Shown: piece after piece, positions 15,271 to 21,187 of the stretch
Layout of the letters: each line of letters opens with the position of its first letter
Position numbering within the stretch: position 1 is the first letter of the stretch
Program-made: the position numbers and the translations under genes
Notes under the pieces: generated by a model
Seen by the model: the letters and a program-made list of their open reading frames with translations, nothing else
What the model was told of the DNA's origin: nothing
Database searches by the model: none
Assembly: GCA_937874815.1 (NCBI GenBank)
Contig: CALNBW010000151.1
Span: 1 to 21,187 of the forward strand
Source: an uncultured Bacillota bacterium
Lineage (GTDB): Bacteria; Bacillota; UBA994; UBA5500
Direction of reading: 5' to 3'
DNA: 21,187 bases

Positions 15271-16023
15271 ATGAACAAGATTAGTAAACTAACCGACATC
15301 CTGGAGCGGCTGAACAACAACCCTGATGACTCCCCTACTAGAACGGAGGCAAAAGACCTAGTCTCCGAGATCACTCCGCTGGAGCTATCCTTAGCAGAGC
15401 AGAAACTGATTGAAGCCGGGCTTGAGCCCGAGCGCCTGCAACACCTTTGCGCCATTCACCTAGAAGTGTTAGAAGGGGAGCTAGCTGGTTTCCGTAGCTC
15501 GTTACCAGCAAACCATCCGTTGGCAATCATGATCGCTGAACACGACCGCATCCTAGGCTTCCTAGTGCAGCTGGAACAGCTAAACCGTCGGTTGCAGAAG
15601 CTAGGCCAGTTTGACGCAGCTAACCCCGATTTCACCCTGCTGCGAACTATCGCTGAAAACCTAATTGCGGCCGAGAACCACCATCAACGGGAAGAGCAAG
15701 CACTCTTTCCAGCTATGGAAGAGCGTGGCGTAACTGGGCCTCCTCACATCATGTGCCTGGAACATGATGCGCTGAGAATACGCAAGCATACCCTCCTAGA
15801 ACTGGCGGAACGCGTGGCCACTATGGATTACGAGGAGTTCAAAGCGGCGTTAGCTGAAACGGCGGGCTACGTCGTCTTTAACCTACGTGACCATATTTTC
15901 AAAGAAAATAACATCCTTTATCCGTCGGCTATCGAAACCATAACCGAGGCCAGCGCTTGGGACGCTATCCAGGCCAAATGCGATGCCATTGGCTACTGCC
16001 CCTTTACCCCCGGGCGAGACTAA
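15271..16023 (+). CDS. DUF438 and hemerythrin-domain protein
   Basis: 250 aa; strong AAGGAGGT before the ATG. Residues about 5-75 match DUF438, and about 80-235 form a hemerythrin-like four-helix bundle. Its iron ligands are visible as spaced His and Glu: NHPLAIMIAEHDRIL, AAENHHQREEQALFPAMEE, HIMCLEHDALR and the final DHIFKENNILYP. This protein family (often with an added PAS domain, absent here) is thought to bind a di-iron centre and may sense or scavenge oxygen or NO. Under the FNR-like operator upstream, and followed by an FNR-type regulator gene and a selenoprotein glutaredoxin, an oxygen- or NO-response role is likely but inferred. Confidence 0.9.
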   Translation: MNKISKLTDILERLNNNPDDSPTRTEAKDLVSEITPLELSLAEQKLIEAGLEPERLQHLCAIHLEVLEGELAGFRSSLPANHPLAIMIAEHDRILGFLVQLEQLNRRLQKLGQFDAANPDFTLLRTIAENLIAAENHHQREEQALFPAMEERGVTGPPHIMCLEHDALRIRKHTLLELAERVATMDYEEFKAALAETAGYVVFNLRDHIFKENNILYPSAIETITEASAWDAIQAKCDAIGYCPFTPGRD

Positions 16024-16080
16024 GACAGACATAACAAGGGGCTGTTTCACTAGCAGTTAGGCAAGAGAGCATAACTAAGA

Positions 16081-16117
16081 GGGGCTGCGGGGTGTTGTGT
16101 TTGGGCCCAACAGCCCC
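16081..16117. terminator. GC-rich hairpin after the hemerythrin gene (family member 4)
   Basis: GGGGCTG (16081-16087) pairs with CAGCCCC (16111-16117), with further inner pairing of TGTTG with CAACA-type bases. The left arm GGGGCTGCGGGGTGTTG is identical over 17 bases to that of the element at 8443. No U-run follows; it may end transcription or process the RNA. Confidence 0.55.
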
Positions 16118-16134
16118 ATCACACAAAAGACTGG

Positions 16135-16143
16135 TGTTATAAT
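16135..16143 (+). promoter_or_regulatory. Extended -10 promoter of the third Crp/Fnr gene
   Basis: TGT-TATAAT, an extended -10 with a perfect hexamer at 16138-16143. No good -35 box is seen. It lies about 20 bases before the ATG, so the leader is very short. Confidence 0.5.
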
Positions 16144-16163
16144 GAAATTAGGAGGTGAGCTCG

Positions 16164-16865
16164 ATGTTACGCTGCGATCTTTGCCAACGAGGCTGCCTAG
16201 GAACACTGCCCTTGTTTAAGGGGCTACCGGTGGCCGATATCCGTGATATTCAACGCCTAGTTCAGCATAGTACCTATGAGCGGGGCGATATGGTAATTCA
16301 TGAGCGCGATAAGCTTTTCGGGCTTTATATAGTCGAGTCAGGCCAGGCTAAAGCTTTCACTCAGAACGCTCAAGGCAATGAATACGTATTACGGTTGCTG
16401 CAGGCCGGTGACTTTTATGGCGAGCTGGCCCTCGTTGCGCCCACGAATGCTCCCTCATCCCTGCAGGCCCTCACGCCGCTGAAGCTTTGTAGTATCAATG
16501 GCCCCGACTTGCGCCAATATCTACTGTCTCATGCGGCGGCCGCCCTTAGTATTCTGGAAGCGGTTGCTACCCGCTTACGCCAGTCGGAGCAACTTACCGA
16601 AACGCTAGGTTTGCTCGATAGCAGGCAAAGAGTAGCAGCGTTGCTGCTGCAATTAGCAGAACGACAGGGCCGACAAACGCCAACTGGTATCAGGCTGCAA
16701 CTCGAGTTGAACCGCACCGAGTTAGCTAACATGGTCGGTTTACGTCAAGAGACCTTCAGCCGCTGCTTGTCCGAGTTCCGCCGTGAGGGATGGGTGACGA
16801 CAGAGGGGCATCGGATAGTCTATCTTACTAATACTGACGCCTTACGCAACCTCAGGGCTTTATGA
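16164..16865 (+). CDS. FNR-type regulator with a putative [4Fe-4S] cysteine set (third Crp/Fnr)
   Basis: 233 aa from the ATG at 16164, with AGGAGGTG correctly placed upstream. The N-terminus reads CDLCQRGC, with Cys4, Cys7 and Cys11, and a fourth, Cys109, lies in the beta-roll (LKLCSING). This resembles the four ligands of FNR (three clustered near the N-terminus, one central), which hold an oxygen-labile [4Fe-4S] cluster. The C-terminal winged helix holds LNRTELANMVGLRQETFSRC, with the E--SR recognition pattern of FNR. Oxygen or NO sensing is therefore plausible. Gene order hemerythrin, this regulator, selenoprotein glutaredoxin, with an FNR-like palindrome before the hemerythrin gene, suggests a local regulon. 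Confidence 0.9.
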   Translation: MLRCDLCQRGCLGTLPLFKGLPVADIRDIQRLVQHSTYERGDMVIHERDKLFGLYIVESGQAKAFTQNAQGNEYVLRLLQAGDFYGELALVAPTNAPSSLQALTPLKLCSINGPDLRQYLLSHAAAALSILEAVATRLRQSEQLTETLGLLDSRQRVAALLLQLAERQGRQTPTGIRLQLELNRTELANMVGLRQETFSRCLSEFRREGWVTTEGHRIVYLTNTDALRNLRAL

Positions 16866-17008
16866 CCGCTTCCACTCCTCCCTGAGCATGCCAAGCTCGA
16901 TGATGTCATAAAACTTGCCCTACTAGACGAGATGCCCCTGTTCCTGTAAAATAGTACTATGAGCAATCTTTATCACTACATATATTGACTATGAAAGGGG
17001 CTTATGAA

Positions 17009-17251
17009 ATGCAGAAGCAAATTACCATGTTCGGCAGCCATCTGTGACCAGGATGTCCCCCGGTGAAAGAGTTTCTTTCCCAAAATAACGTCGAGTTTTC
17101 CTATGTAGAGATCACCGAGAGCATGCGCACTCTGAAGGCCTTCTTGCATTACCGGGACAACCATCCGGCCTTTGTGGAGGTTAAGGAAGCAGGCCGCGTT
17201 GGTCTGCCATGCATCGTCATCAATGAGGGCGAGAAGATACTATTTGGTTAG
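17009..17251 (+). CDS. Glutaredoxin-like selenoprotein with a U-P-G-C active site
   Basis: 80 aa if the in-frame TGA at 17045-17047 is read as selenocysteine. The frame runs from ATG 17009 (AAAGGGG 8 bases upstream) through MFGSHL-U-PGCPPVKEFL to a TAG at 17249. UPGC takes the place of the CPxC motif of glutaredoxins, right after the first beta strand. The fold continues with a FSYVEITESMRTLKAFLHYR helix region, then the cis-Pro loop VGLPCIVI (P67) and a final GEKILFG strand. Taken only to the TGA, the gene would be lost and a meaningless fragment starting at the GTG after it would be called. A good SECIS hairpin follows the UGA. It probably reduces disulfides in redox defence. Confidence 0.9.
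17062..17081 (+). promoter_or_regulatory. Candidate SECIS hairpin in the glutaredoxin-like gene
   Basis: GG, a bulged U (17064) and GAAAGA (17065-17070) pair with TCTTTC-CC (17074-17081) around the loop GUU. A bulged U and a G opening the loop are the two features SelB reads in the Escherichia coli fdhF element. Loop distance from the UGA is 23 bases, within the accepted range. Confidence 0.7.
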
Positions 17252-17284
17252 CCAGATCTCGCCGAACTAGAATAAAACAACCCA

Positions 17285-17310
17285 AAGAGTACGCCACGCG
17301 GCGTACTCTT
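17285..17310. terminator. Terminator between the selenoprotein and Fic genes
   Basis: A perfect 11-bp stem AAGAGTACGCC (17285-17295) with GGCGTACTCTT (17300-17310), loop of 4. The minus strand continues TGGGTTGTTTT, so it can end the converging Fic transcript; the plus side has weaker T content. Confidence 0.8.
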
Positions 17311-17315
17311 CTGCC

Positions 17316-18335
17316 TTATACACGCCCACCCCCGAGGACCACCTTGCCTTTAGCGGTCAGTCGATATTTTTGTAGCCTGCTGCTCGGTTTATCAGGCAAG
17401 GTCATCTCCATCAAACCTGCAGTCAAAAGTGGCTCCATATTTCGTTTGAAAGAACGTGAATCACTACTCATGCCGATTACGGCAAAGATCTCTTTGCGCG
17501 ACAAGCTTTTATACTCGAGGGCTTGCAGCACGGCAAGCTGCACGTCGCTTAGATCAACCTGGTGCTTATCTTCGTGCTTATCCTGGTGCTTATCCTGCAA
17601 GGCAAGTACGTCTGCAATCGCAGTTAACATAAACTCGATAAACGCGGTAGAATTGCCGGCCCTATCGGACATACCGAGGGCGGCGTAATAATCGCTTTGG
17701 CGTTCAAAGATAACCGTCTCGACGGGCAAGCTCAAAAACAGCGAATCCCATTTTGACAAAATAGCAGTCTGCCACAGCCGCCCTATGCGTCCGTTACCAT
17801 CCATAAATGGATGAATGAATTCGATCTCATAATGCACTACCGAACTTTTTATCAATGGATGAACCTCAGCAGACTCTGCCCAGCCCAGCAAGTTTTTCAT
17901 ATGACCATGGACCAGCTCAGCTCTTGGCGCAGCGTGAACTAACCTGTCGCCATCATATACACCCACACCTGCTGTGCGGAACGTGCCCGCACTGTCCATA
18001 AGCTCGCCCATCATCAATCTGTGGGCTTGGAGGAAGTCCTTTATGCTATACGGATTGAACCCCTCTATCTGCGAATATGCAGCGAAAGCATTCTTAACTT
18101 CCAAAATCTCGGTCGGCGAACCAACCACGCGCCTACCATTGATTACGTCTGTCACCTGTTCCAGGGAGAGAGTATTATTCTCGATGGCGAGCGATGAATA
18201 GACCGAGCGGATATTGCGGTCTTTGCGGAGTCGCATACTCACATGCGGCGAAATCGTTGGTAGCAGCGCAGAAATATCGGCGATAAGGTTTATTATCTTG
18301 TCGCTTATACCATAAGGAGGCTTCTCGAACATCAT
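17316..18335 (-). CDS. Fic-family protein with a C-terminal winged-helix domain
   Basis: 339 aa. Fic proteins move AMP (or a related group) onto Ser, Thr or Tyr of target proteins. The catalytic motif is intact: HPFMDGNGRIGR (about residues 174-185), with a preceding flap region. An N-terminal inhibitory helix motif is visible in SLAIENN (S-x-x-x-E-N), placing it in the class with the inhibitor at the N-terminus, so activity is probably self-restrained. A hydrophilic linker DKHQDKHEDKHQ then joins a C-terminal winged-helix-like part (LSRKEIFAVIGMSSDSRSFK), common in chromosomal Fic proteins. GAGGGTG precedes the ATG. Cellular target unknown; no separate antitoxin gene is visible. Confidence 0.92.
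   Translation of the reverse strand: MMFEKPPYGISDKIINLIADISALLPTISPHVSMRLRKDRNIRSVYSSLAIENNTLSLEQVTDVINGRRVVGSPTEILEVKNAFAAYSQIEGFNPYSIKDFLQAHRLMMGELMDSAGTFRTAGVGVYDGDRLVHAAPRAELVHGHMKNLLGWAESAEVHPLIKSSVVHYEIEFIHPFMDGNGRIGRLWQTAILSKWDSLFLSLPVETVIFERQSDYYAALGMSDRAGNSTAFIEFMLTAIADVLALQDKHQDKHEDKHQVDLSDVQLAVLQALEYKSLSRKEIFAVIGMSSDSRSFKRNMEPLLTAGLMEMTLPDKPSSRLQKYRLTAKGKVVLGGGRV
17559..17594. repeat. Three tandem 12-base repeats in the Fic linker
   Basis: Three adjacent 12-base units ending GTGCTTATC, encoding DKHQ, DKHE and DKHQ on the minus strand. Units 1 and 3 are identical. Copy number could vary by slippage without breaking the frame. Confidence 0.8.
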
Positions 18336-18398
18336 ATCACCCTCATCTTTTTTCCCTGGAGCAGGTTTCGTCGGTCTTAGCCGCGAATCCCCTTCTGA

Positions 18399-18835
18399 TT
18401 ACTTTAGCATATTTTGGTTAGCATTAAAACCATTACCCCTGCTTTTATTAGCGGATAGCATCGCCCCTGCCCACTGATAACAGGTATCTAGTTGAGCTGC
18501 CGTAATCAAATCGCTGTGGTGCTCAAACATCACAATAGCAGCTTCTATGCGGGAAAGCGCTCGCAGATAGGCAGCGTTATCCCCCCAGCCGGCGCTAGGA
18601 TGCAGGTCCGGCAAAATAGGATGCCGTTTCCAGCATGAAAATCCTTGACTAAAGGGAAATGCACACCTAAGACCCATTGCTGCTCCCGCACATAGTTGGC
18701 CAAAGCTTCCGCTTCCTCAAGGCTACTCAAATGACTAGCCTCAATACCAGCAAAACCTGGTCTCGTCTCTTTCGCAATCCGCGCCGGCTGAAAACTCCCA
18801 TACACCCCAGTCATAAACCTTGGCCGCATAGACAT
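18399..18835 (-). pseudogene. Frameshifted remnant of a TIM-barrel (sugar phosphate isomerase-like) gene
   Basis: Two overlapping minus-strand frames seem to be halves of one protein. The first (from 18835) reads GVYGSFQPARIAKETRPG and then GIEASHLSSLEEAEALANYV and VLGVHFPL, typical of the N-terminal strands of AP-endonuclease/sugar-isomerase TIM barrels. It loses sense near 18620, where the second frame takes over with HPILPDLHPSAGWGDNAAYL and ends with FEHHSDLITAAQLDTCYQW, like the C-terminus of such proteins. Total length is about 145 codons where about 280 would be expected, so internal sequence is missing too. No confident ribosome binding site. Probably dead; a sequencing error would not explain the shortened middle. 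Confidence 0.55.
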
Positions 18836-18936
18836 CCCCCTTTGGGCATTTACTTACTACAAGTCGACAAGAAAGCAACCTCTAACTTGCCCGCTAGGGA
18901 AAGAAAAGATCATATCCGTCCTTTCCCCCTAACTCA

Positions 18937-18980
18937 TTAGTAAATGGGATATGATTAGCATGTAATCATAATTTTACTAA
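18937..18980. promoter_or_regulatory. Nested inverted repeats in the erm promoter region
   Basis: TTAGTAAA (18937-18944) pairs with TTTACTAA (18973-18980), and inside it ATGATTA (18951-18957) pairs with TAATCAT (18963-18969). A further ATCATATCC (18909-18917) pairs with GGATATGAT (18947-18955). A TATGAT -10-like box lies within. A regulator site is possible. Confidence 0.45.
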
Positions 18981-18997
18981 GGTGGTCTGCTAAACAA

Positions 18998-19027
18998 ATG
19001 GGCATCTGTTTCATTCGCATGCGGTAA
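18998..19027 (+). CDS. Leader peptide of the erm gene, MGICFIRMR
   Basis: Nine codons and TAA. AAGGTGGT (18979-18986) is 11 bases upstream, a loose but usable spacing. Many macrolide-inducible erm genes have leaders whose translation stalls a drug-bound ribosome and remodels the mRNA. This one opens MGI like the ErmC leader and ends R-M-R, the Arg-x-Arg pattern that stalls macrolide-bound ribosomes in the ErmD-type leader (MRLR). It lies 100 bases before the erm start. Confidence 0.7.
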   Translation: MGICFIRMR

Positions 19028-19031
19028 TAAG

Positions 19032-19113
19032 GGTACAGAGCAAAGAGCTGGCGAGTTAATTCCCGTGCAGTTATTTGCGCTGTACCTTTTTCATTCACCG
19101 ATTACGAATGAAA
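19032..19113 (+). promoter_or_regulatory. Attenuator between the leader peptide and erm
   Basis: GGTACAG-A-GCAAA (19032-19044) pairs with TTTGC-G-CTGTACC (19074-19086) and is followed by TTTTT (19087-19091), which makes an intrinsic terminator. Then TTTCATTC (19089-19096) pairs with GAATGAAA (19106-19113), directly before the erm ribosome binding site. An exact copy of TTTCATTC lies inside the leader ORF (19009-19016) and can compete for the same partner. Together these give alternative structures controllable by ribosome stalling. Confidence 0.7.
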
Positions 19114-19127
19114 GAGGTGTCTTTTTT

Positions 19128-19973
19128 ATGCCCATAAATCACAAACACAGGGCTACTAAGCATCGGGTAGATACCACCCGTAATGCCCCTGGTCAGCATT
19201 TTATTACTAACAAGCGATTGGTCGGACGTATGTTAGAAACCGCGGGTACCACCCCTACCCAGCCACTGGCCATAGACATCGGTGCAGGGTTTGGTGCCTT
19301 AACGCTTCCTTTGGCCAGAACTAGAGAACAGGTATGGGCGGTAGAGAATGACCCTCAGTTCGCCGCTAAGCTGCGACGCAGAGCCCAGACCAGGAGCAAT
19401 ATCAATGTAATTGAGCAGGACATTCTCCAAATGCACTTGCCGCGAGTTCCCTTTGATGTGGTTGCCAATATCCCGTTTGCCATTTCTACCGAAATCCTAG
19501 GAAAACTAATGGACATACCGACTACGCCATTTCAAAAGGCCGTGCTGATTACTAAGCTGGGTACTGCTAGGCGTCTTACACACAACCGCATTAGCACTGC
19601 CCGCCTGTTGTCATGGCGCATATGGTTTGAACTAGAGCTGCTGCAGTCAATATCACCGCAGAGTTTTTCGCCAGCGCCCCAAGTAGCAGCGGCTATCTTG
19701 CAGATCAGACGCAAGCAACAACCTATCGTGGCGCCAGGTGAGCACAAGCAGTTCCGGGGGCTAGCAAACCAGATGCTACATGCCCCGCTTGCCCCTCTTG
19801 GCGAAGCTTTTAGGTCCATATTCACTCCCAAGCAAATCGGGCTGTTGCTGCGCAACCTCGGCTTGAACAGCGACGCTCCAGTTTCTTCGCTAACTGAGAA
19901 CCAATGGGCCACGGTTTATCTAACGATGCGACAACATGTCCCGCCGGAACGATGGCCTCGGCGCAGCAGATAG
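19128..19973 (+). CDS. erm: Erm-family 23S rRNA (adenine-N6) methyltransferase
   Basis: 281 aa from the ATG at 19128 (AGAGGTG upstream); a GTG at 19065 lies in the attenuator and is not favoured. Erm enzymes methylate A2058 of 23S rRNA and give macrolide, lincosamide and streptogramin B resistance. Shown by GQHFITNKRLVGRML, the SAM site IDIGAGFGALTLPLA (about 49-63), VENDPQFAAKLR, NINVIEQDIL and the catalytic motif NIPF (114-117; NIPY in many relatives, NLPY in KsgA). The basic N-terminal start differs from KsgA/Dim1, and the leader with an attenuator supports Erm rather than the housekeeping dimethylase. The base composition resembles its neighbours, so it looks resident, not newly acquired. 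Confidence 0.9.
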   Translation: MPINHKHRATKHRVDTTRNAPGQHFITNKRLVGRMLETAGTTPTQPLAIDIGAGFGALTLPLARTREQVWAVENDPQFAAKLRRRAQTRSNINVIEQDILQMHLPRVPFDVVANIPFAISTEILGKLMDIPTTPFQKAVLITKLGTARRLTHNRISTARLLSWRIWFELELLQSISPQSFSPAPQVAAAILQIRRKQQPIVAPGEHKQFRGLANQMLHAPLAPLGEAFRSIFTPKQIGLLLRNLGLNSDAPVSSLTENQWATVYLTMRQHVPPERWPRRSR

Positions 19974-20158
19974 CCAGACTGAAGGGGCTGTCGCTGTAAG
20001 GCGAAATTGCTTTCATCAATAACATCATAAGAGAAGCAGTGGTCATGAAAACCGAAGTTAGTGAGCAACGCTATTAAGTCTGATTCAGAGTAGTAGTGGT
20101 CATAAACTCTGTATACGTCATGCGAACCATCGTCAGCTTAGAGTCTATTCGGCTAAAC

Positions 20159-20256
20159 GTAACCATAACCCTGCTCGGGTTACAGGGTCTCCTCCCATAG
20201 GCAGCTTGAACCGAACAAGGACAGCGTTCATGCTATGGGGAAAGATTGGTTCCTAA
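20159..20256 (+). ncRNA. Structured leader upstream of the methyltransferase
   Basis: In the 368-base gap after erm. GTAACC (20159-20164)/GGTTAC (20178-20183) and ACCCTG (20168-20173)/CAGGGT (20183-20188) could form a pseudoknot, competing with a hairpin TAACCC/GGGTTA. Then CCCATAG (20194-20200) pairs with CTATGGG (20233-20239), with TGAAC (20207-20211)/GTTCA (20226-20230) inside. A mini-ORF MLWGKIGS (ATG 20230, AAGGA 20217-20221) overlaps the hairpin. No known riboswitch matched. The rest of the gap (19974-20158) shows nothing I can name. Confidence 0.4.
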
Positions 20257-20341
20257 TCCAGCCAACCGTACTTTCTGCGGCCAAGGAGATGTATTATTGA
20301 GGCTAGCCTGGCGCTACAGGATTAACTCATGGAGGTGCTAT

Positions 20342-21136
20342 ATGAACCTTTTAGGTTGGAAAGATCTATCTGATTTACCCTTTTGCGTGCTGACGCTACT
20401 GGAAGAAGTGCAGCTATCCTGGCTACCCAACCTAGGCCAAAGGCGCGAGCTGGCTATTACGCTACGTGCTAACCCGAATGTTGCCTGGTTCATTCGTCAT
20501 AAATGCCCGTCACTAACCCATTGGCTGGATGAGCTATTTACCGAGTTTGCACATGAGCGGGCACCCTCGCCTGCAGAATTGCACCAGCTTGAACAAGCTG
20601 TGATTTCGAGTATGGAAGATTGGATCGTCTATGTGACTGAACCAGAGGCCTATGATCGGCAGCAATTCAATCAGTGGGATGACCAAGAACTATTAGGATT
20701 AACCAATTTTGCTGGCAAGGTGGTGCTCGACATTGGTGCCGGCACTGGTAGCCAGACGTTCAGGGTAGCGCCTCATGCGAGAACGGTATTTGCAGTAGAA
20801 CCGATTGGCAATCTGCGCAAATTTCTTCGAGAACGCGCCAAGGAACGCGGCCTTGATAATGTCTATGTAGTCGATGGTCTAATCACACGCATCCCCTTCC
20901 CCAATGGTTTTGCAGATATCCTGGTAGGAGGGCATGTTTTCGGTGACGAAATGCCGGAAGAACTGGCTGAAATGCGCCGAGTGGTCAGGCCGGGAGGCTT
21001 GATCATTCTGTGCCCAGGTAATAACGACAACGACGGGCCAGAGCATCAGTGGCTGCTTAAGCAGGGCTTCGCTTGGAGTCGTTTCCTTGAGCCAGATACG
21101 CATTGGGTACGTAAGCACTGGCTGATCAATGCCTAG
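20342..21136 (+). CDS. Class I SAM-dependent methyltransferase
   Basis: 264 aa from the ATG at 20342, chosen because GGAGGTG lies just upstream; the frame is open farther up but without such a site. The first 120 residues are helical and unassigned. The Rossmann methyltransferase core follows: motif I VLDIGAGTGSQTF (about 128-140), the acidic FAVEPIGN loop, a GLITRIPFPNGFADILVGGH stretch, then MRRVVRPGGLIILCPG, as in Methyltransf_11 enzymes. Substrate unknown. Its position 368 bases after erm and behind a structured leader hints at a regulated, perhaps antibiotic- or metabolite-responsive, gene; that is inference. Confidence 0.88.
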   Translation: MNLLGWKDLSDLPFCVLTLLEEVQLSWLPNLGQRRELAITLRANPNVAWFIRHKCPSLTHWLDELFTEFAHERAPSPAELHQLEQAVISSMEDWIVYVTEPEAYDRQQFNQWDDQELLGLTNFAGKVVLDIGAGTGSQTFRVAPHARTVFAVEPIGNLRKFLRERAKERGLDNVYVVDGLITRIPFPNGFADILVGGHVFGDEMPEELAEMRRVVRPGGLIILCPGNNDNDGPEHQWLLKQGFAWSRFLEPDTHWVRKHWLINA

Positions 21137-21187
21137 GGGAATCTCAGTGTAAAATGGGGCTATCGCAAATGGCATGGGGCGGCGGGG

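Noticed and set aside
16863..16865. UGA ending the third Crp/Fnr gene as a possible selenocysteine codon
   Set aside because: The protein is full length at this stop, and the short extension has no family match or redox motif.
20159..20256. Known riboswitch (Moco, cobalamin, c-di-GMP, SAM or similar)
   Set aside because: I compared with the consensus cores I know and found no convincing match, so I leave it as an unnamed structured leader.
1..21187. tRNA, rRNA, CRISPR arrays or insertion sequences
   Set aside because: No cloverleaf with conserved T-loop, no regular spaced repeats and no transposase fragment was seen.

Overview
The window looks like chromosome of an anaerobic, spore-forming Firmicute (Clostridia or Negativicutes type). 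The pointers are strong purine-rich ribosome binding sites on nearly every gene, frequent TTG and GTG starts, a DUF1657 protein (a family linked to spores), an FNR-type Fe-S regulator candidate, a hemerythrin protein, and two in-frame UGA codons that are best read as selenocysteine. I see no insertion sequence, CRISPR array, tRNA or rRNA. The genus cannot be fixed from the sequence alone.

Layout. Bases 1-1389 (minus) carry the N-terminal part of a lipoprotein peptide-binding protein that runs off the left edge. A membrane-anchored serine hydrolase of the class A beta-lactamase fold (plus) follows and converges on a minus-strand block. That block, read from right to left, is a LysR regulator overlapping selD (itself a selenoprotein), then folD with its own promoter, a Crp/Fnr regulator, an orotate phosphoribosyltransferase-like gene and a DUF1657 gene. 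From 7980 the plus strand carries a MarR regulator with a palindrome over its own -10 box, a second Crp/Fnr regulator, and a metal operon (a separate HMA protein plus a P1B-type ATPase) preceded by a perfect FNR-like palindrome. An unrecognised 195-aa protein comes next, then a minus-strand chemoreceptor and MsrA. Divergent from msrA is a DUF438/hemerythrin protein with an FNR-like palindrome at about -41.5, followed by a third Crp/Fnr regulator with FNR-style cysteines and by a glutaredoxin-like selenoprotein. The right end holds a Fic protein, a broken TIM-barrel gene, an erm-family 23S rRNA methyltransferase with an attenuator leader, and a second methyltransferase behind a structured leader.

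How the parts fit. Two themes recur. One is redox and selenium: SelD with its LysR regulator, the selenoprotein glutaredoxin, MsrA, hemerythrin and FNR-like control. The other is local control by DNA palindromes and RNA leaders. The most striking is the erm leader, which encodes the short peptide MGICFIRMR, ending in an Arg-x-Arg motif like those known to stall macrolide-bound ribosomes. It is followed by a hairpin with a U-run (terminator-like) and by an alternative pairing next to the erm ribosome binding site. GC-rich hairpins of similar sequence, lacking clear U-runs, sit after several genes.
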